Assembly: GCF_001649575.2 (NCBI RefSeq)
Contig: NC_051433.1
Span: forward strand, 22,582,901-22,646,900
Direction: 5' to 3'
Source of the DNA: Kryptolebias marmoratus
Taxonomy: Eukaryota > Chordata > Actinopteri > Cyprinodontiformes > Rivulidae
Length of the DNA: 64,000 nucleotides
Every line of letters starts with the position of its first letter. Positions within the stretch are counted from its first letter, which is position 1. Below the pieces are notes generated by a model. It saw only the letters and a list, made by a program, of their open reading frames with translations, was not told where the DNA came from and did no database searches. Of the stretch, positions 14,901 through 53,100 are shown piece by piece. Position numbers and translations under genes: made by a program.

Positions 14901-17294
14901 CCTTTGCAGCAGACTTGTTCGTCTGGGCCTTGGCCTTGTCCTTCTGTTTGGGCTCTTTGACATCAGTGATGGACTTCATGGCAGCAGCAGCGTGTCTCAG
15001 GATACAGTCGTTTCCACAGTACACAGAGTCTGGCTGGGCGTTTTTTTCGCAGCCGGGCCCGATGCATTTGGGAAGGGAAGAGTCGTCTTCAGCCTTCTGT
15101 TTGGACTTGTCTTCTGACACTTCCACAGTTGATGTTTTCACCTCCACAACTGTAGCAACCTTCTGCATCGTGTCCGGGGGGGCTTTCTGCTCTGATGACG
15201 ACTGTACCTTCATCTCCACAGCTGGGGTGGCCTTCTGGACTGCTTTGGGTTCAACTGGCTGCTGAACAGCCTGCTTCAAGTCAATGTAGAAGAAAATTAA
15301 CAAATAATGGCAGATGATGTCATTCTGCAAAGAAGCCTTATGCTACAAATTGATGCAATTCATTCAATCATTAACTGAGCTGTACTGTAGTGCCTGCTTT
15401 TAACAGTTTGTGCAATAAAAATACAATGTGAAGAAAGTAGCAACTTATAAATAACTGATCTTTTCTGCCCTTAAATCATTAATTATGTCAATGATTAACT
15501 ACACAGTACTGGTTGAGTGGACCGTATAAAACAAGCAGCAATTAGATAGCTGGAAACTGTTGACACGGTTTCCAGTTGCAGGGACCTACCGGCTGAAAGA
15601 TCTTTATCTTCTTTTTCCCAGTTGGATTAGTAGCTTTTTCTATCCTGCCTTTGATGCCGAGATCTTCTGACCCCTTCTCTTCCATCCCACTCGCTGTAGA
15701 GGGCGGAGGTGGTGCTGCAGCTTGAACAGCTGAATTTGAATCTTCACTAGTGGCAGCTTTCTCAGCAGAAGAAGAAGTCCCAGAACCAGGAGCTTTAACT
15801 GGAGCAGCACCAGCAGCAGCTTTGGGCCTTACAACCTCTGCGCTTGCAGAGAGAATAGACGTAGCAGGCCTGACCACCAGGCTTTTCTTTGCCGTGCAGT
15901 TGGGACAGATGTAATCTTCCCCGTTTCTTTCCATCAGGCGCCCGCGAGCCTCTGTGATGCCCACACAGTCCCCATGAAACCACTCCTCGCAGCGGTCGCA
16001 GCAGATCATAAACCTGGTGAGCATTGGATGTTAAAGCCAGGACATCAAGAACCAACTTACACCTACAGAAGCTACTGACATCACACAAGAAGAACTAAGC
16101 TTATGTTTGCTGCGTTTCACGGGGAGAAGAATCTAATATGTTTATACTGTAACTACTGCGTGTTATTAATTAGCCAGCTAAGTAAATGATAAACCATCTT
16201 AAAACATACCGCTTGTTGTGTTTCTGACGACAGATGCAGTACAGCGCATTGGGGTCGTAGCCTCCATTGTCAGACTCATCCGATGATGAAGATGAGGATG
16301 AAGATGTAGAGGAGTCGTCATCATCATCATCATCATCGTCGTCGTCATCTTCTTCTGTATCAGGCTTGCTCACCTTGGCAGCAGCTTTGATCATTTTGGG
16401 CATTGTTTCCTTCTTAACAGTAGCTGTGTTCTTGTTAGCAGGAACAGGGGCTTTGACAGGGGTAGTGTTCTTTTTAGCTGCCTTCATCTTATTGATGTAA
16501 GTTCTTACGGGTCTACGATTTCCTGTCATTAGAGGTGTGTCAAGGCTGTCTTCATCAGTGTCCTTCTCCATTTTATCTTTGTCATTTTTAGCTGCAGACT
16601 GACTCTTAACTTCAGGATCTAGCTTTTCCTCAGGGACCTGCTCAGACTGAGTCTGTGCTGCATTAATGTCATCTACTTTTTCAGGCTGCGGATCATCTTG
16701 ATTATCTGTGTTCTTCTCATTGTCTTCCTGTAATGAGTCCTTTTTGACATCTTCTTTACTGTCCTCTTCGTTCTCAGAGCTCCCCTCATCTTTAACAGCC
16801 AGTCTGCCAGTACTTCTTGTCTGTCTTCTTCCTTGGGTTTTCTTTTGAGTTTGCTTCCTTGTGCTACTTCTTGTTTTGCGCTCTGGAGACTCCACTTTGT
16901 CCTCTATAATCTTGGAGTCAGCACTCCCATCAAAACTGGCTTCGGAGGCAGTCTCTGCATCGGTCGGGGTTTGGGAAGGAGGATCTCCACTTTCCACACT
17001 GGGGGGAGCGCTCTTTCTTGACCCTCTTTTTGCAGTCAAGAGGAATTCCTCTAGTTTGTCGGTCCGTTTGGGCTGCCTGCCACTTCGCCGCACTGGACAG
17101 CGGTTTTCAGGACTGTCAGTCGCTGCCTCCACTGGCATCTCTCTCCCTGCAATGGTAGACCGACGGAAACCCCAAGTCTTCCTTAAGTCACTCTTGGCCT
17201 TTGAAGATTTCTCTGACCGCTTTAGCAGCTCTTTGGCCACATTCCCGCTTTCTGCCTGAAACAGATCTCTGTCCCGTGTCCTCCTCTTCAAAAC
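1..17294 (-). CDS. dido1: Death-inducer obliterator 1 (DIDO1), multi-exon, 3' end beyond window
   Basis: Nuclear chromatin and RNA polymerase II associated protein with PHD, TFIIS-central and SPOC domains. Exons placed by GT-AG boundaries and continuous frame (high to low): 16210-17294, 15590-16013, 14902-15270, 9802-10021, 6763-7297, 6475-6634, 6247-6363, 5951-6106, 5523-5685, 4906-5422, 4570-4717, 4396-4485, 4101-4296, 1-2968. Diagnostic pieces match vertebrate DIDO1 as I know it: RKTWGFRR, RRSGRQPKRT, the PHD finger, KCIGPGC, IRRSL, MFNLKDPKN, FSSMLKDTTSQHK, DLPDTIH and VVANNNR. The domain order equals the long DIDO3 isoform. The C-terminal end lies outside the window, so length cannot be given. 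The true start codon is also unresolved, because no in-frame ATG precedes the conserved RKTWGFRR motif in the spliced model. The gene is on the same strand as zmynd8 and directly downstream of it. Confidence 0.95.
4101..4717 (-). CDS. dido1: dido1 SPOC domain exons
   Basis: Three small exons (4570-4717, 4396-4485, 4101-4296) plus the beginning of the last exon encode the SPOC domain. Seen: IWKGFVNMHSVAKF, DLPDTIHVGGRI, VWDYVGKLK, ELCLIRFHPATEEEE, YFSSRKRFGVVANNNRRIK. SPOC domains of the DIDO/PHF3 group bind the phosphorylated RNA polymerase II C-terminal domain (family knowledge). All exon phases join without a frameshift. Confidence 0.94.
4906..6106 (-). CDS. dido1: dido1 linker exons between TFIIS-central and SPOC domains
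   Basis: Exons 5951-6106, 5523-5685 and 4906-5422. The first is Ser-rich with DMEDAPPSSDPD. The second carries the conserved DIDO segment DVFSSMLKDTTSQHK followed by HLFDLNCKICTG, a short Cys-containing motif kept in mammals. The third is a variable Pro/Ser/Val-rich linker that ends just before the SPOC domain. Splice donors at 5949-5950, 5521-5522 and 4904-4905 are GT on the minus strand. Confidence 0.9.
6247..7297 (-). CDS. dido1: dido1 TFIIS central domain exons
   Basis: Exon 6763-7297 begins with a Lys/Ser-rich basic stretch (possible nuclear targeting) and ends with MRKNIRRSLTDILFKR, the first helix of the TFIIS central (TFS2M) domain. Exon 6475-6634 continues with VSDSDDLKMTESEVG and MFNLKDPKNK, and exon 6247-6363 with GLFYRVIGGDVTPFRLVRLS. 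The domain lets DIDO/PHF3-type proteins contact RNA polymerase II and compete with TFIIS (family knowledge). It is complete by comparison with mammalian DIDO1. Confidence 0.94.
7298..9801 (-). other. dido1 intron, about 2.5 kb
   Basis: No recognised gene or transposon. A/T-rich. It contains an unexplained minus-strand open frame at 8526-8777, listed separately. Nothing else supportable was seen. Confidence 0.6.
8526..8777 (-). other. Unexplained stop-free frame inside a dido1 intron
   Basis: The minus strand is open for 83 codons between a TGA at 8778-8780 and a TGA at 8526-8528, without an ATG. It contains YTRWISRRGVPKGSRRRKGH and, near the end, KPSLAAVLRSFAFDELMDKK. The +1-shifted frame over the same DNA is also open for about 40 codons and contains VKTRPRREAVKFRKLQQEME, which looks like coiled-coil or basic protein sequence. 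Local G+C is higher than in the surrounding intron. I do not recognise either product. It may be an alternative dido1 exon, a decayed retrocopy with a frameshift, or chance. Confidence 0.3.
9802..10021 (-). CDS. dido1: dido1 acidic linker exon
   Basis: Encodes KSGVGGKTVQKTTESASD, then a Glu/Asp-rich run, then SWSSDHNYIAVIPEKTTPV. The last piece matches the mammalian SWASDHNYNAVKPEKT segment. The donor was set at AAAAGT|gtatgt because only this choice keeps frame with the next exon (joining codon TCT, Ser). Confidence 0.88.
10022..12471 (-). other. dido1 intron part, A/T-rich
   Basis: Intronic sequence upstream (in transcription sense) of the acidic-linker exon. Apart from the small hAT-like element at 11267-11485, nothing recognisable is present. 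Confidence 0.55.
11267..11485. mobile_element. Short hAT-like non-autonomous element (MITE)
   Basis: About 219 bp, starting CAGGAGTGTCAAACTC and ending GAGTTTGACACCAGTG, which are imperfect terminal inverted repeats. The flanking 8-mers TTTTAGAT (left) and CTTTAGTT (right) agree at six of eight positions, consistent with an eroded 8-bp hAT target duplication. There is no coding capacity. A relative with similar ends lies at 29988-31110. Confidence 0.6.
12472..14828 (-). mobile_element. Tc1/mariner-type DNA transposon copy in a dido1 intron
   Basis: The left end CAGTGCCTGTCAAAGGTATT and the right end (reverse complement of CAGTGCCTATAGAAAGTATT) form Tc1-like terminal repeats. The right end is followed by TA at 14829-14830. 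The left flank reads CA, so the TA duplication has decayed. Transposase remains lie on the minus strand. At about 2.36 kb it exceeds the roughly 1.6 kb usual for fish Tc1 elements. Extra DNA sits at about 12790-13400. Confidence 0.8.
13560..14233 (-). pseudogene. Tc1-like transposase remnant
   Basis: Broken minus-strand reading frames. The first (about 14233 down to 13960) has a helix-turn-helix like stretch, IIEKYQSGDGYKRISKILNI and KSIKRWREYG. The next part carries SFMGEWQTETLL. The third (13803 down to 13591) has KKVLWSDETKLKLFD and VKHGGGTLMVWGCFLAAG, which are the DDE/D-type signatures of Tc1 transposases. The parts lie in different frames, so the copy cannot make an intact enzyme. Confidence 0.82.
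14902..15270 (-). CDS. dido1: dido1 exon with Cys-rich KCIGPGC motif
   Basis: Encodes a Lys/Val/Gln-rich linker, then LPKCIGPGCEKNAQPDSVYC and GNDCILRHAAAAMKS. This is the Cys-containing segment that follows the PHD finger in mammalian DIDO1. It ends in a Lys-rich stretch. Donor at 14900-14901, acceptor at 15271-15272. It joins the PHD exon in phase 0. Confidence 0.93.
15590..16260 (-). CDS. dido1: dido1 PHD finger, split over two exons
   Basis: The PHD finger begins in exon 16210-17294 (YDPNALYCICRQKHNKR) and continues in exon 15590-16013 (FMICCDRCEEWFHGDCVGI, then EDYICPNC). All C4HC3 zinc ligands are present, together with the aromatic residues used to bind H3K4me3. The joining codon CGG (Arg) spans the splice. 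The rest of the exon is an Ala/Pro/Ser linker followed by GIKGRIEKATNPTGKKKIKI, close to mammalian DIDO1. Confidence 0.96.
16210..17294 (-). CDS. dido1: dido1 N-terminal exon with acidic tract
   Basis: The exon opens with a basic stretch and the conserved SDLRKTWGFRRSTIAGRE, then RRSGRQPKRTDKLEEFLL and TPTDAETASEASFDGS, as in mammalian DIDO1. The middle is Glu/Lys-rich. The last part is a run of about 12 Asp followed by a Ser-rich run, just before the PHD finger. The Asp run is encoded by a GAT/GAC trinucleotide repeat (16317-16344 region). If translation begins at the first in-frame ATG inside this exon (REM), the conserved RKTWGFRR motif would lie outside the protein, which is unlikely. Confidence 0.9.
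16308..16346. repeat. Coding trinucleotide repeat (Asp tract) in dido1
   Basis: On the plus strand this is repeated TCA then TCG triplets, read on the minus strand as GAT/GAC codons for Asp. Such tracts often vary in length between individuals. Confidence 0.75.
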
Positions 17295-18422
17295 CTGAGA
17301 ACAATCCGTCACAACAGGCAATCATCAACATATGATTTGGCAACACCGCCACAAAACTAACAGCACTGTAACCAGGCATACAAGATTGTCAAAAAAAATA
17401 TAATTTTTTTACTTGAGCTGGACATTAGCCTTATTTACCCCGTATTTTTACCCTAATTTAAACTAACTTTAAAGATTACAGACCTTGTGCCCAGTATAAT
17501 CACCACAGCTTAGAAGAAATGTTCATCCAAGGTACCTGATGAGAAGCTATCCAAAGGGTCCAGAAAATTTAGATATACTTAATAACAGTTCCACACTAAA
17601 ATGGGCAAAAATATATAGATAAATATTTGTACTTGTTGGTATCAATTTATTCTGAGAGCATGCAACTGCAAGACTTTTTTAAGTCAGTAAAAAATGCTGC
17701 AGCTGCTGCGAAGCGGAACAGCGCAGGAACAAATGTGATATAAATCATAAACAATTGGTGACCTACATAACTTCTTTAGGAGTTAGCTCTTTTTAGTAGA
17801 AACGGACAAGAAACTAAGTTGCCTGGCATAAATTCAAGTTAATAGTCTGTGACAAGCAAATATGTGTTTAAAGCTTTAAAGATCAATGTCCCTACCATCA
17901 TTATTTCAATAATCATAAGGTTATCAAAATATATCCTGACTTTAAAGGCACAACAACTGAAATAATGACATAAAACATAAACCCACCGTTGGATGTTTTC
18001 TATAGAATTGTTTTAGATGTAGCCCCCCCAAACTATAACTTCAATGCATTTTTTGCACACTTTCCATTCAAGATGACACTCTTCTTTTTGTCTGAGCTTA
18101 TAATACATGCAAGTTAGGATTTAAATTACTTTAAACACATACTGCTACCAAATGTTTCTGTGTATATAAATAATTGTTGTGACACAACAAAATGTTAGCT
18201 TGCTGTGGTATTCATGTGGCTACACATATTCCCGAGCGAAAGCCAAAAATGAAACTAAGCGGTCAACAATTCTCAGAAAATTGGTCAAAAATTAAACTTA
18301 AGGCAGGCTGGTCAAATTCAGAAAACACTTCTGTAGCAACGTACTTTGTATTTAAATTATACGAACGAGCAGACTTGCTTTTTTTCTTAAATTTAGTGCA
18401 GATAAAAAGCCGGTGTCTGTAC
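17295..18422 (-). other. dido1 5' intron
   Basis: A/T-rich intron between the N-terminal exon and the candidate upstream exon. No gene, RNA or transposon recognised. Confidence 0.5.
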
Positions 18423-18508
18423 CTGCAGTTCAGCAGCAATGGGTTATAAAGTGCAGTCTCAGATAAACTGGCATCAAATAAGGTATCATCTGGACAAGGT
18501 TGAGGAAC
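18423..18508 (-). other. dido1: Probable dido1 5' exon (untranslated or with unresolved start)
   Basis: An 86-base segment bounded on the minus strand by a good acceptor (tttgacag) and donor (CTGCAG|gtacag). One frame is open throughout (VPQPCPDDTLFDASLSETAL) but would hit TGA immediately after joining the next exon. The frame matching the next exon has TAA 21 bases before the donor. So as drawn it would be 5' UTR, or it splices differently. Confidence 0.45.
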
Positions 18509-18720
18509 CTGTCAAAGAAACAAAAAGAAAATAATAATTACCTGATATTACCTGAGGACTGTGCCTCAGAGAAACTGAGATGCATCTTCTAAACATACAA
18601 CAAATCTCACAGAAACGCGATATTTAATAGCTACCAAACTACTTTCTAACTGTTAGAGGTTACCCAGATGAAGAAAAAAGGTGAGAAAACGATGAAAACA
18701 ACTTGCTGTTTAAAATATTT

Positions 18721-18750
18721 GTGTGTGTGTGTGTGTGTGTGTGGGGGGGG
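18721..18750. repeat. (GT)n microsatellite followed by a G8 run
   Basis: Eleven GT units followed directly by eight G, within the dido1 5' region. Confidence 0.9.
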
Positions 18751-18879
18751 GTTAGTTACAACTAGCAACCATAAAACCTTCGAGAATATAAACAGCAAAA
18801 GACAAACACATGACCGTCCAGTCGTGTCATACATCAGGTTATTGTTTATATTTGCTCTGCGCTGCAGGTAAAACAGGGA

Positions 18880-19990
18880 AATTCACCGAAAGGCTGCGAG
18901 GGGGATTGAAGAAAACGCGGTCACGACTCCGCGCCACGTGAACGAGCGGCCAACGGATACCTGAAAGGTGGGAGGGGCCAGTAACAAACTACCATTAAAA
19001 CTGGAGAATAATGTCATTTTCCGGAAGTCTAAAATCGACTGGAAAAGATCATGTCCCGCATATGTCGCCTAAATGCTGACTGAGGCGTACATCTCGGTCC
19101 GGCAGGGACCGCTTGGCTGCACACGGCCTCCACACTCAGAGCAACGGTCCTGCACGCGAACTGAGCACGTGCAAATCAATATGAATAGCACGCTATCGAG
19201 CAAACCGTAACACAATAAAAATTGCTAAAATACAACACACATTTAGACCCATCTTCTCTGAGGACTGAACGATGGGCTCAAAACAACAATCTGCCGCCAA
19301 ACCGTTTCACTCTTCGCTAGGTAACGCTACACTACTGCATGCGCACGCTTTTACAACCAGAGCTAATTATTTTTTAAAAAAAAGTCAACTCAGTTATTTT
19401 TATGACATTCAACACGCGATGAGAGTTTATATTAGTCGTTTTCTCGACGGTCGTAGTTTCGTCTCGTAACGTAGACGTGAACGTTGCACAGCATAAGCTT
19501 TAAGCTAACCTTGTTAGCAGCTAAGGCCACATCCATCTGCAGTTCGGTACTCGTCAAAATAATAACACAGGGCCACAAACCAACAACATTCAGAGTTTGC
19601 TCAACAAAATAGATAATCCTGGATGAATCCGAGCAGTCAAATTACGTTTTTTATTTTATTTTTTTTATCGCAGATATGCACAAATAAAACGGAGCCGCTA
19701 ACGCCAGGAGCGGGCGTTATTCCGCTTCAACTCCGAAACCAGCTTCCTGACAACCTACGCAGTGCTACATACCCTGAAACGCGAGTACATCCTACAAACT
19801 TTAAATGGCGCGTAACTTGAGCATTTAATGGTTCGGATCCTACCCACCTACATGTTAAAATACTGACGACGTGCCCTCGTTTTGCTCAGTCCTCCATTTT
19901 CCGTTCCTGCTGGATCTAACTGACTGCGGCAGATGGCTGACTGATCCAGAAAATGCTTGGCGTCACAGCGCCCCCACCGGCCAGGCGGAG
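18880..19990 (-). promoter_or_regulatory. dido1: Probable dido1 promoter and first non-coding exon region
   Basis: CpG dinucleotides become frequent here compared with the flanking A/T-rich DNA. It contains CACGTG at about 18936 and the YY1-like AGATGGC at about 19932. A plausible non-coding first exon ends with TAG|gtgggt near 19851. It lies just upstream of all dido1 exons and just downstream of the zmynd8 3' end. No start-site data are available, so the transcription start is an inference. Confidence 0.45.
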
Positions 19991-20476
19991 AACTGAGCCC
20001 ACAGCGCTGAAGTTGTTCGGTCTCTGTTTGACGCTTCGCCTATATTAAAATCTGCTTGTATATAAAAATGCGTTTTTTAAGTTATTGGAATCAAAAACAG
20101 TCATCTGACAAATGTTTGCACTTGGGTTACACAATGACTAAATTATTCCCAGTATAACCATCGAGACAGCTGGTTTTAAAATGCATTTATAACTTCTGTT
20201 AAAGTATACATCAGACAAGATTTGGGGAAGAAAATAACAAATAATACAAAATAGGTAATTCACAGACATTGCTGCCAGCAGTCCAATATCTATTCTACAT
20301 TTACGATGGTTCACTAAGATTGATTACATTTTTTTTTTCAAATGTTTAAGTATTTCAATGTTTGTTTTCTGACACCAATGCATGCTCTTAGATTGTTTAA
20401 ACAAACAGATTTCTGTGTAGACCTGCAAACATGTATTTGTGTATGTAGCATCAGTTTTTTTTTGTTTTTTTTTTTT

Positions 20477-20482
20477 TTTATT
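20477..20482 (-). terminator. Candidate zmynd8 polyadenylation signal (AATAAA)
   Basis: AATAAA on the minus strand, about 210 bases after the zmynd8 stop codon at 20690-20692. It lies next to a poly-T (plus strand) run. No other hexamer closer to the stop was noticed. Confidence 0.35.
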
Positions 20483-20689
20483 GTCCCTCTCTGGTGATGC
20501 TGTTTGTAAGTCTTGCCTTGTTACATTACACTGCAGTGGAGGCAGTTTGTGAGCCTGGAAAGGCAAAAAGAAAAATATAAATGAAAACAAACTGGGTTAT
20601 CAACTTTAAACTGGTTCTTGAACAGAATAACTCAGACATATACTTTTAACTACAAAAAAAAAAAAGTACATTTACTTTTTCAATTCAGG

Positions 20690-48769
<28,080 letters not shown>

Positions 48770-49000
48770 GACTAAAAACTCTGTGATTGTGTCAGTGCTT
48801 ATTAAAACATGGAGGACAGCCCTGTCAGCCCTCACCCTGCTCAGAGCTCGACTCTGCAAGCTGTCTGACTCCACTGTTCTGATAAAAGCCACGCTCAGAC
48901 TGGCCCCACGCACAGGCCGAATGTAAGGCAGCTGCTGATTGGTCAGTGCATTTCCTGGCTGCCTGTCTTTTGTTTGTGACAAGCAGATTGAACCAACAAC
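48770..49000 (-). promoter_or_regulatory. zmynd8: zmynd8 5' UTR and probable promoter
   Basis: Directly upstream of the first coding exon. It includes GATTGGTCA (plus strand, about 48938), an inverted CCAAT box, and locally higher G+C. No TATA box is convincing. Transcription start unknown. Confidence 0.4.
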
Positions 49001-50490
49001 AAGAAAACCAAGACCCTGATTGTAAAAACCAACTTCTGCATGTACACATCAGCTAAAACGGTGGCTGCATTTTGTTGCTGTTCTGTAAACTTGTAGTAAA
49101 TCAAATTTAGTTGCAACTGTGAGCAATAGTGAGCAGTTATGAACAGAATAAGCCAACACTGCATTTTGTTAGAAAGGAAGTTTTCTCCCTAAAGGTAAAC
49201 TAACCATCTCAACACAGACACTAAACAAAATGTACTTTGTTTGTGTACTTGCTACAGTCATGTGATACACCGCACTGTGACCTTTGAACCTGTGTCACTG
49301 CATGTTTACATGGTTCAGATTATGAAACAATGGCCTTCAGTTTCAGATGGATCCTTCCAGCACAAATTCAACAAAGATCTCCACAAAAATCCACAAGATA
49401 TTGCAATGCCTCACAAGAAAATGTACCTAACCTCATACTAGACGGTCAGAAGTTCACTATCATTACTGACAGTAATGTTAGCTGCATTTTCAGCTCTGTT
49501 GTTAGGTGAAAGTTTATTATTTGGATAAACTGAGAAAAAGGTATTCCTTCATATTTTGCTGAGCTGAAAAGAATCTGAAAAGACAAATGTTATAGGAATG
49601 AAGCTCACTATTGCTTGCGTTGTGTCTCTTAAAAAAAGGAAATATTTAGGTGGAAGAGGAACTCGTAAGGGGAATTTTAAATTATCTATTATGGTTTTAA
49701 ATTGTGCATAATCAAACTTTAAAAAAGACTGAATAGTTTGGAAGAAAAATGTCTACCTCACAAGACCTGTTGTTGTTATTAGCTGTCAGGAAAATGACTG
49801 AGAATTAGATTCATTTCTCCAGGATTTTATGGAGTAAAAGTTTAAAAATACTTTGAGGTCCAGATGATGGAGTGGAGTGTAATAGAATACAGCGTCTTTG
49901 GTGTGCACAGAGTGACACAAGCAGCAGCTACACAACTTTGGTTTTAGAATACACCACTCTCTTAAAGTTTTTCTTTTTTTTTAGCAACTGGACTTCATTT
50001 TATTGTTTTTTGAAGACGTTTCGCCTCTCGTTCAAAACACTTCTTGAGTTCTAGTCAAGGGTTGGAAGTTCCAGGCTGATGAGACCCTGCTACTGATGAA
50101 CAAAATCTATTTGATGAGAGGTGAAACATCTTCCAAAAGCAAATAATAAAAAGTTATCTGTTTAAGTGTCATATCCTAGATGCCTGTAAATCACAACATA
50201 CTGTATTTCCTTGTATGTTGTGGAAATTTGAGAAATATCGAGGTTGTTTGCTGAACCACCTTTGTTTTGGGACAGGTGGATCAATGGTTCCTGTAACTTC
50301 CATGACCATATTAATGCGAAGCTCTCAATTATGTCTTAGAAACCTGGAAAAAAAAATTTAAAAAGAAGTCCAATAACCTTTGTTTAAAAAAAAAATAATA
50401 AAAATTCTTAAGATTGCCCAAAACCTGAGCTAAAATCGATCTAAAACAGAAACTACAGACCAACTTCCTGGCTTTAGGAGAAACAGCATG
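49000..50490. other. Intergenic, mostly unassigned
   Basis: No gene seen. One Penelope-like tail at 49980-50150; otherwise A/T-rich unassigned sequence. Confidence 0.5.
49980..50150. mobile_element. Penelope-like element 3' tail fragment
   Basis: AGCAACTGGACTTCATTTTA, GAAGACGTTTCGCCTCTCGT and, further on, GATGAGAGGTGAAACATCTT: the same motifs as in the element end at 41059-41140. Confidence 0.5.
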
Positions 50491-52542
50491 ATATCTGCTT
50501 AAATTTGCAAACAGTTTTTGCTGCATGAACCTCAAGATGAAGATAGAAAATGCAGCATAATTACTGAAGGTTTTTGAGGAAACATGAAGGATGTACCTTT
50601 ATTTTGGTTGGTGTTATGCACATTTTATAGATACTGCAGCACCACCCACTGGACCAGTTTAAAGGTAGCAGCCTGACAACATAAATGCTATGTTGTTCAC
50701 AGAGATTGTACAACCTCTGTGTATAAATATATAGAATGGATATTTTACAGGCCTTATGACGCAAGATTTAAATTGTTTATTGATAACTGGGACGGGTGAA
50801 CTTTTTCTCTGGGTATGAAGGGAATTTTATTTATATTTTTACTTGTTTTGATGGACTGTCTGTCATCTGATGTTTGTCATCTACTGCATATATAGAACAC
50901 AATAAATAAATAAAGCTCCCTGTAATGAACATTTATCCCTCAGTTGTTGAAAACTGTTAAACTATAGGGGGAATAAATCAAGTAATTTAAATATTACTGA
51001 TTTCCTACAATATCCAGTTCAATTTGCTATTGATTGATAAATTCAATCAGATGCCCTCTTTTATTGAAAACAGTAGTAAGGACACTCTTCTTACAGCATT
51101 CTGTGACTAAAGTTAAGATGAAACACTATAAATCAAAAGCTTGATCTTGCGTGTTTTCTATATTTCTCAATAATTCAAAATAGTGACACAGTTTTAGGTT
51201 TTTGGGAGGCAGAAGACAGAAATTATTGTAGCTGAAACTGCAGAAACTTAACACACTCAATGATAATTACAGAAATATATACATTTACACTTTTTATAGC
51301 ATTTTTGTTGTTGTTGTTTTGTTTGGTTTTTTTACATTGACCTGTTTAACATTTGAAAAACAATGTTTATTTTTGGTCTGGCAGCCAGTCAGCCAGAAGG
51401 AGGCTGGAAAACCTTTGGGTCCTGTGATTCATCCCTGACATTGTGTATAAAATGGTCCAACTGTAGTTTTAGAAGCACGGAAACTTTAAAGTCTTGCTTG
51501 GTTTCCAAATTCTTCAGCCTTCAATCCAGTGGAGCATGTGTGGGACGTTACTGAACAAACAAGTCCAGTCTGTGGAGGCCCCATCTTACATCTCCCAGGA
51601 CTGAAAGGGTCTGGAACTGACAGCTTAGTGACAGATACTTCCCCTCCTCTTTCCCTCCCTAAACAGCAAAACATCACATTCAACCACATTTAGTTTTTGG
51701 TGTGGGGTGGTTTTTGACTACCATTACTATTCCTTTCAACCAACTCATCGAGTTTTTCTTTGAAACTGTTAATTTCACATTTTTCAACATGTGACACTGA
51801 TTGTTCCTCTTTAACAGAAGTGCAAGATCAGCTTGTGGTGATGTCTAACATGTATCCATGTGCAGATTTACTTCTTACTGCTTAGGAAGAACTTCCCCCT
51901 CATGAGGCTAAGAAGGGAAACTGAAAGAAAAGGCACAAGTTGGATGCAGTGAAACTGAGCTGTTTGATGTGTTCAGATCCACTGCAGGAGCCAGAGGTTT
52001 TCTGGTGGTGGGTATGCTTTAATGACTGAACATGTGCATCTAGGGTTAATAGAGACACATATGGAGGCCTGCCTTAGAGAAATGTGCTCCATGTGTGTCG
52101 TAAATATGAAAGAATCAAAGGAATCAATATGACAGGAATCAAAGCTCAGATACAGAAAGAGGACTTACATATATTACATGCATAAGGTGAGGGCTTGTTG
52201 GGAGACAAAAAGACTTGGATCTTTCATGTTTTTCATCACATTTACTTATTGTCAACAGTTCCTAGTCTTAAATCTATTTTCTAGAACATGGACATGCATG
52301 GGTATGATTTACAGAATGTAACCAAATTATGTTTGTGTTTGTGACCCACTCAGATGACCTCAAAACATTCCTTTAGGCAATGTCACTGGGAACTGGAATG
52401 GTGTGGGAAAGATTCAGCGTCTGCTGCAGGCAGGAATATGCTGCTACGGAGGTTGTTTACATTGTTGACTCACAATTTATCTGCCCCTCTGAAAGTAAAC
52501 CACAAACTCTTCGAAGGCCTTGCTGGACTCCCTGATGATAGA
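50491..52542 (-). repeat. Repeat copy A (inverted partner of copy B)
   Basis: Inverted and nearly identical to about 57920-59818, including the 63-residue frame at 51363-51554 mirrored at 58410-58601. It ends at a 100-N gap. Relative to copy B it carries extra DNA at about 52090-52430 and lacks about 160 bases at 59575-59735. Part of it (51520-51600) reads like a transposase end (FNPVEHVWDVTEQ style), so a DNA transposon origin is possible. Confidence 0.88.
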
Positions 52543-52642
52543 NNNNNNNNNNNNNNNNNNNNNNNNNNNNNNNNNNNNNNNNNNNNNNNNNNNNNNNNNN
52601 NNNNNNNNNNNNNNNNNNNNNNNNNNNNNNNNNNNNNNNNNN
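52543..52642. other. Assembly gap (100 N)
   Basis: Placeholder gap exactly at the visible end of repeat copy A. Confidence 1.
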
Positions 52643-52984
52643 AATTCTGTTAATAGATAAGTCATTATTTATTTTAATTATTAATTGTTTTTGTCAACAC
52701 ATTGTCTATATTATCCATAACAAAGTCTGTCTGTCTATCTATCACGCTAGCAAAACAGTGGGTTAACTTTGCCAAAACAAGGTGTTTGACCTTTCACGGT
52801 CTCCGTAGTTCCCTTGCAGCGCGAGCACAGTGCGGCAGTTACGAGTGTTGAACATGAACGCGCGCTTTTTGCCCCGTACACGGCACAGAGACGAACCGTA
52901 TCTGATGGGGGAATGCGGCTCGACGTAACAGCAGCAACTCGAGCACATTACTGCCCCCTATATATCAAGAGGACAAATAACACC

Positions 52985-53100
52985 TTTTCTGTTTAAATTG
53001 CCAACCCGCCACAGTGGCGTGTGTGTTGATCAAATTCACCCGCCACTTCAGATATTTACCCGCATTTGGCCGGTGGCGGGTGCTAATTTCCACCCCTGGA
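52985..53100. mobile_element. hAT-like element terminus
   Basis: Sequence with ACCCGCCACTTCAGATATTT and GGCCGGTGGCGGGTGC ending TTTCCACCCCTGG, like termini of abundant fish hAT relics. The other end was not found and may lie in the adjacent gap. Confidence 0.4.

Noticed and set aside
16267..16500. Plus-strand frame with Asp/Glu and Ser runs
   Set aside because: Antisense shadow of the dido1 acidic exon; the triplet repeat stays open in several frames.
20324..20590. 88-codon minus-strand frame downstream of the zmynd8 stop
   Set aside because: Lies in the probable 3' UTR; poly-Lys comes from the A-rich tract, and no conserved motif is seen.
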